A stretch of DNA of 10,128 nt from NCBI GenBank assembly GCA_903824155.1, contig CAIJVL010000020.1, positions 1-10,128 of the forward strand, written 5' to 3'. The number at the start of each line of letters is the position of its first letter. Position 1 is the stretch's first letter. Shown here piece by piece: positions 6,862 through 10,128 of the stretch. The translations under genes were made by a program, and so were the position numbers. Under the pieces are notes generated by a model that worked only from the letters and a program-made list of their open reading frames with translations, was not told the origin of the DNA and searched no databases. Origin of the DNA: Candidatus Adlerbacteria bacterium. Lineage in GTDB: Bacteria; Patescibacteriota; Minisyncoccia; Phycocordibacterales; SBAW01.

Positions 6862-6996
6862 GTTGCGTGCAACGCTTGCGATGCACAAATAAAGAAGATT
6901 GCCTGTACTTTATATGGAACTTCGATGCAAAGTTACCAAAGCGCTGGGCCACGTCAATACAAAAACGCAACTTGCAATCTAAATGAGGGGTTGTAA

Positions 6997-7060
6997 ACTC
7001 CTTTTACCTTCGAGCGCCCTGGGAAGCTCTCAAAAAGGAGTGCGTTTATTATTTGTTATT
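6997..7060 (+). terminator. Hairpin with T-rich tail; candidate terminator or attenuator
   Basis: ACTCCTTTT (6997-7005) pairs exactly with AAAAGGAGT (7033-7041); inside the loop GAGC (7012-7015) pairs with GCTC (7026-7029). The stretch 7045-7060 then has 12 T in 16 bases. The 3' arm contains a strong Shine-Dalgarno word (AAAAAGGAG) that the 5' arm masks, but the nearest ATG is 35 nt further on, so this is more easily read as a terminator or attenuator than as sequestration of the ribosome site of the plus-strand protein. Confidence 0.4.
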
Positions 7061-7075
7061 CAAAATCCAGGGCCT

Positions 7076-10000
7076 ATGTCATCTATTATTGCTCGTGCAG
7101 CGGGCGCGTTCGCGTTGTTCGCGGTCCTTTTTATCAGCATTCCCGCAGTAGCTGCCGCAGCTACTTGCGGAGCGACCAATTGCGTTCTAAATCCTTCCTT
7201 CGAGACGGGGACGGCATTGACCTTTGTCGCATCAAGCACGGTCACGACGCCTCCCGGCAGCGGCGGCCCCACTAATTGGACGCCCGATTGGTTTGCTTCT
7301 TCCACCAATCCCAGTTTTCAATTCACCTATACCTATCCGGTTACGGGCACGGGCGGAACTGGAACCAATGCAGCCAAAATAGATGCGACCGGCATCACCG
7401 GAAAAGGCACCGCAGCCGATTGGGCTTTTAGTGCGGTCACCGTAACTCCGGGCCAGCTCTACACCTTTAGCGACAAATACCTCTCGACCGTCGATACCGA
7501 AGTCGACGTGCAATACACGCTGCCGGTCGCTGACGCCATTTCAGGCGAATGCAACACTACCACCGCGCCGGCCGGGGACACGGTGTGCTCGGAAGTGCTC
7601 TCGTCATCCGTTCCCGCATCGCCCGCGAGTTTTAGCGCGTTTTCAAGAACTATTTCTCCCCCGAAAGGCACCATCTCCATGATTGTGACCCATCTCATTG
7701 ATATGAACGGCTCCCTTACGGTCGATGACTACTCAGTTACCTCAGGCGTGAGCGCTGCGGACGCCTTTCCGGCAGGGTTAGTCTCTCTCACCTTTGACGA
7801 CGGCTACCTTGACCATCTCACCAATGCCCTACCAATCTTGAGCGCAGCAAAGATGCACGGGACGTTCTACGTAATTCCTGATGACACCACTAATTACACT
7901 TCCTATATTGCTCCGGACGGCTCTTATGTTTATCTGACACCAGCCCAAGTAACCGCTATGCAGGCCGCAGGCCAGGATATGTCATCACATGCCGAACATC
8001 ACTGCGACTTGGTTGCACTCAGTATCGATCCTAACTCCGCAACCAGCACCGGACCACAAGGAACTCCGGGTGTCGGATGTCCCGACCATGCACTCGCAGC
8101 AGCCATTACCGCGCAGACAGAAATATCCAATTCCCGGACCGACTTGGCAACTTGGGACGGTGTAGCCGGCGCCGACGATAACCTTGCCTATCCATTCGGC
8201 TCTTACAACAGTACTGTAGAAGGGTTGGTTAAAGGTGCCGGATTCCTTGGCGCCCGCACCATTGACGAAGGCTACAACACCAAGAGCACCGACCACTACG
8301 CACTGGTAGTACAAAATCTTGATATAACGACCAGCACTTCGACTATCCGGGGATGGATAGATACGGCGCTGGCAAACAAAGTATGGCTCATTCTGGTCTT
8401 CCATCAGATAGAACCGAATCCTGCAACGTTTAACGACACCTATGCCGAGACTCCGGCAACTTTGCAGGATACCGTAAATTACCTCGCCCAAAAGCAGGCG
8501 ACGGTACTAACCGTCTCGCAAAGTCTTGCGGTCCTTAATGGAGGCACAATACCTGACACTATTCCGCCGATCATCACGCTTAACGGCACCAGCACCATGA
8601 AGGTCCTCGTCGGTTCGACATTCACCGACCTGGGCGCAACCGCAACCGATAACAATGGCAGTGGCGTTATCAGCTCCATCACTCCGGTCGTAACTACCAG
8701 TTTCAACGGCGCGGCAACCACAAGCGTAAATACGTTGGTTGTGGGCACATACCTTATTACCTACAAAGCGACCGACGCGGCTGGCAACAGCGCAAGCACC
8801 ACGCGCACGGTAGTGGTGCGGACCAATGTTCCGCCCGTTGCCGCAAGCATTGCGACCTCGACATTCGAGGGTGTCGCGGTGCCGGTAGTGTTGCAGGCAA
8901 CCGACGCCGACAACGATGTGCTGACGTTTGCGACGACCAGCAAGCCTCTCTTCGGCTCCCTGACAGGCAGCGGCGCAAATCTTATCTACGCTCCGGGCGC
9001 AAGCACTACGGCGTTTACCGACCTCTTTACCTACAAGGCCAATGACGGTTTTGCGGACAGCAATATCGCAACAATAACTATTACCGTCACTCCCGCGCCG
9101 AACGTCATACCTGCCAATATATCCTCGGGCACGCCCGGCCAAAACGATGCAACCATAACATGGAACACCACTCTGGCTGCCAATTCCAAGGTTGTGTACG
9201 GTACTGATACTACGTATGGCGTGGTTGCAACTGACACTACGCTTACGCTCAACCACTCTATACCTCTAAGCGGACTCAGCGCGGGCACCACCTATCACTT
9301 TGAAGTGGTCTCGGCCTCTTCAACGACATCGGCAACCTCAACTGACCAGACCTTTACTACTGCATCGATACCAGCAGCACCTGCTCCGGTTTCGTCCGGC
9401 GGCGGAGGTGGAGGCGGCGGAGGTGGAGGCTTCTCGTATTACGGCAATGTGCAGATCAGCAACGGTGCGGCAACTACCACTACGCAAAACGTAACACTCT
9501 CGCTTAACACCAATGCAAGCCAGGTTTGGCTCTCAAACAACGCTTCGTTTGCAACCGGCGGATTTGTAGCGCTCTCCTCTACTCTTCCGTGGACGCTTAG
9601 TGCAGGAGCGGGACAAAAGACCGTTTACGTACGCTTTGGCGTTAGCAGCTCGACCGTTGCCAGCGCACAGGCAAACATCGCTCTTGCCGACGGCTCTGCA
9701 CCCGCACCGATTATCGCTTCAGCCTCAAACACCGGCGGAGTAGTTTTGGGCGCGCAAACGTCCGCAACCTGCTACGTCTTTACCAAGTCGCTTTCGATCG
9801 GCTCTACCGGCGCTGACGTAACCGCTCTTCAAAACACGCTCACCTCGCTTGGCTTCTACAGCGGCCCTGTTACCGGTTACCTTGGGACAATGACCTCAGC
9901 AGGTATTAGCAAATTCCAAGCATCAAAAGGCATCGACCAAACCGGCACCGTAGGTCCCAAGACCAGGCTCGCGCTTAACACCTGCACTACCGGCGCTCCG

Positions 10001-10128
10001 GCTCCTACTACTGGCGGCTCAGTGCTTGGCGCCTCAACAGGCCCCACGACGTTTACCGAGACTCTTAAGGTAGGTTCTACGGGCGACCAAGTAACCGCAC
10101 TCCAGACCAAGCTCACCACGCTTAACGA
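7076..10128 (+). CDS. Large secreted polysaccharide deacetylase/adhesin-like protein with PG-binding repeats (runs off the right edge)
   Basis: At least 1017 residues, open to the window end. Residues 1-28 are a signal peptide (Arg7, hydrophobic core, Ala-rich cleavage site). Then: lectin-like sandwich about 31-222 (CVLNPSFETG ... LTVDDYSV); NodB domain about 234-486 with FDDG 240-243, HAEHH at 305-309 (both metal His), YPFG 372-375 and FHQ 442-444 (catalytic His kept, usual Asp replaced by Gln); DUF5011/HYR-like Ig module about 494-581; cadherin/Big-like module about 586-673; FnIII-like module about 676-762; 11-Gly linker 775-785; another beta module about 786-880; PG_binding_1 repeat about 898-968 and the start of a second from about 994. 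Cys310/Cys335 and Cys159/Cys171 may form disulphides. ATG 7076 is chosen because it gives the signal peptide directly; only a weak AGGG lies upstream. Its lectin-NodB core resembles that of the 740-residue protein on the other strand. Expected at the surface, held on a wall by the PG-binding repeats. Confidence 0.9.
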   Translation, partial: MSSIIARAAGAFALFAVLFISIPAVAAAATCGATNCVLNPSFETGTALTFVASSTVTTPPGSGGPTNWTPDWFASSTNPSFQFTYTYPVTGTGGTGTNAAKIDATGITGKGTAADWAFSAVTVTPGQLYTFSDKYLSTVDTEVDVQYTLPVADAISGECNTTTAPAGDTVCSEVLSSSVPASPASFSAFSRTISPPKGTISMIVTHLIDMNGSLTVDDYSVTSGVSAADAFPAGLVSLTFDDGYLDHLTNALPILSAAKMHGTFYVIPDDTTNYTSYIAPDGSYVYLTPAQVTAMQAAGQDMSSHAEHHCDLVALSIDPNSATSTGPQGTPGVGCPDHALAAAITAQTEISNSRTDLATWDGVAGADDNLAYPFGSYNSTVEGLVKGAGFLGARTIDEGYNTKSTDHYALVVQNLDITTSTSTIRGWIDTALANKVWLILVFHQIEPNPATFNDTYAETPATLQDTVNYLAQKQATVLTVSQSLAVLNGGTIPDTIPPIITLNGTSTMKVLVGSTFTDLGATATDNNGSGVISSITPVVTTSFNGAATTSVNTLVVGTYLITYKATDAAGNSASTTRTVVVRTNVPPVAASIATSTFEGVAVPVVLQATDADNDVLTFATTSKPLFGSLTGSGANLIYAPGASTTAFTDLFTYKANDGFADSNIATITITVTPAPNVIPANISSGTPGQNDATITWNTTLAANSKVVYGTDTTYGVVATDTTLTLNHSIPLSGLSAGTTYHFEVVSASSTTSATSTDQTFTTASIPAAPAPVSSGGGGGGGGGGGFSYYGNVQISNGAATTTTQNVTLSLNTNASQVWLSNNASFATGGFVALSSTLPWTLSAGAGQKTVYVRFGVSSSTVASAQANIALADGSAPAPIIASASNTGGVVLGAQTSATCYVFTKSLSIGSTGADVTALQNTLTSLGFYSGPVTGYLGTMTSAGISKFQASKGIDQTGTVGPKTRLALNTCTTGAPAPTTGGSVLGASTGPTTFTETLKVGSTGDQVTALQTKLTTLN
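9398..9430 (+). repeat. GGN tract encoding an 11-glycine linker
   Basis: Eleven consecutive glycine codons of mixed GGC/GGA/GGT use separate the FnIII-like region from the C-terminal wall-binding region. On the plus strand it resembles the GGN tracts that encode polyproline on the minus strand at 1638-1658, 1905-1928 and 2175-2195. Confidence 0.9.
9737..10128 (+). repeat. Tandem linker plus PG_binding_1 repeats, second copy cut by the window edge
   Basis: Two units of about 92 codons. Each starts with a TGG(V/S)VLGA linker (residues from 886 and from 979), then a Thr-rich spacer and a peptidoglycan-binding-like helix block: SIGSTGADVTALQNTLTSLG in the first copy, KVGSTGDQVTALQTKLTTLN in the second. 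The first copy closes with FQASKGIDQTGTVGPKTRLAL, the usual end of the fold. More copies may follow beyond the window. Confidence 0.85.

Larger units (their letters stand above)
6775..7060 (+). ncRNA. Structured long leader or independent small RNA of unknown family
   Basis: About 285 nt between a good promoter and the plus-strand protein gene, without a convincing coding frame. It holds a 17-bp perfect stem with a nested hairpin (6790-6861), a middle part with possible long-range pairings (6862-6868 with 6965-6971; 6896-6902 with 6974-6980, which would cross as a pseudoknot; 7-bp matches of this kind are expected by chance in this length), and a terminator-like hairpin (6997-7041) followed by a T-rich stretch. 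I compared it mentally with tmRNA, RNase P RNA, SRP RNA, 6S RNA and the c-di-GMP-I riboswitch and saw no match. It could be a cis-acting leader with an attenuator, or a separate RNA ended before 7060. Confidence 0.35.

Noticed and set aside
6879..6960. Possible c-di-GMP-I riboswitch, because of GCACA and GATGCAAAG words
   Set aside because: The helix that must pair around the GCAAAG bulge (GGC with GCC) and the receptor strands are absent, so the fold cannot form.
6776..6970. Minus-strand frame of 64 codons across the hairpin region
   Set aside because: Composition is not protein-like, it has no signal or motif, and it spans the inverted repeat and both strands' regulatory elements.
6988..7005. 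18-nt stretch GGGTTGTAAACTCCTTTT resembles the V3-region word of bacterial 16S rRNA
   Set aside because: The bases on both sides do not continue as 16S rRNA, so it is not an rRNA fragment. The likeness is from memory and may be chance; a BLAST against 16S would settle it.
7076..7180. Lipoprotein signal (Cys31 after an Ala-rich stretch)
   Set aside because: The residue before Cys is Thr, which does not fit the lipobox (Gly/Ala/Ser), and an ordinary Ala-x-Ala cleavage site is present.
7985..9256. Long minus-strand frames opposite the plus-strand deacetylase (for example 249 and 168 codons)
   Set aside because: They are shadows of the Thr/Ser/Ala-rich coding frame. The plus frame is uninterrupted from 7076 to the end and contains NodB and PG-binding motifs.

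Overview
The window most likely comes from a bacterium of the Candidate Phyla Radiation/Patescibacteria, probably Parcubacteria-like. This is inference. It rests on a short GspE/PilB-type pilus ATPase, on very large Thr/Ser/Ala-rich secreted proteins built from lectin, Ig-like and peptidoglycan-binding modules joined by VLGA-type linkers, on weak Shine-Dalgarno use, and on tight gene overlap. TGA is a normal stop at the end of the large synthase gene, so the code is not the TGA=Gly code of Gracilibacteria/SR1. No rRNA, tRNA, IS element, CRISPR array or prophage is visible.

Layout. (1) Positions 1-418, minus strand: N-terminal part of a GspE/PilB-family ATPase that runs off the left edge. (2) 419-521: short intergenic region with a perfect 11-bp hairpin that may end the next operon. 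(3) 522-6647, minus strand: a compact three-gene operon read right to left. First is an 871-residue membrane fusion of a NodB polysaccharide deacetylase, a peptidoglycan-binding-like domain and a processive family 2 glycosyltransferase. An 11-nt overlap leads into a 424-residue anchored protein with two lectin-like beta-sandwich modules. A 23-nt gap leads into a 740-residue secreted protein with two carbohydrate-binding-like modules, two Ig-like repeats and a second NodB domain. (4) 6648-7075: a 428-bp divergent intergenic region with back-to-back promoter-like sequences, a 17-bp perfect inverted repeat, a second long hairpin and a 14-bp word present near the 5' end of both divergent transcripts. 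(5) 7076 to the right edge, plus strand: a secreted protein of more than 1017 residues with signal peptide, lectin-like module, third NodB domain, three or four Ig/FnIII-like modules, polyglycine linker and at least two peptidoglycan-binding repeats. It has no stop in the window.

How the genes may work together (inference). The fusion protein carries every hallmark of a processive beta-glycan synthase on the cytoplasmic side and of a chitooligosaccharide/PNAG-type N-deacetylase outside, so one polypeptide could make, export and de-N-acetylate a polymer. The lectin-like protein and the two secreted NodB proteins would bind and further modify that polymer or a host or self cell-wall glycan, and the peptidoglycan-binding repeats would hold the plus-strand protein on a wall. 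Three NodB domains in 10 kb facing each other across a shared, structured control region suggest a dedicated surface-polysaccharide and attachment locus with co-regulated halves. The polymer, the targets and the regulation are not shown by the sequence.
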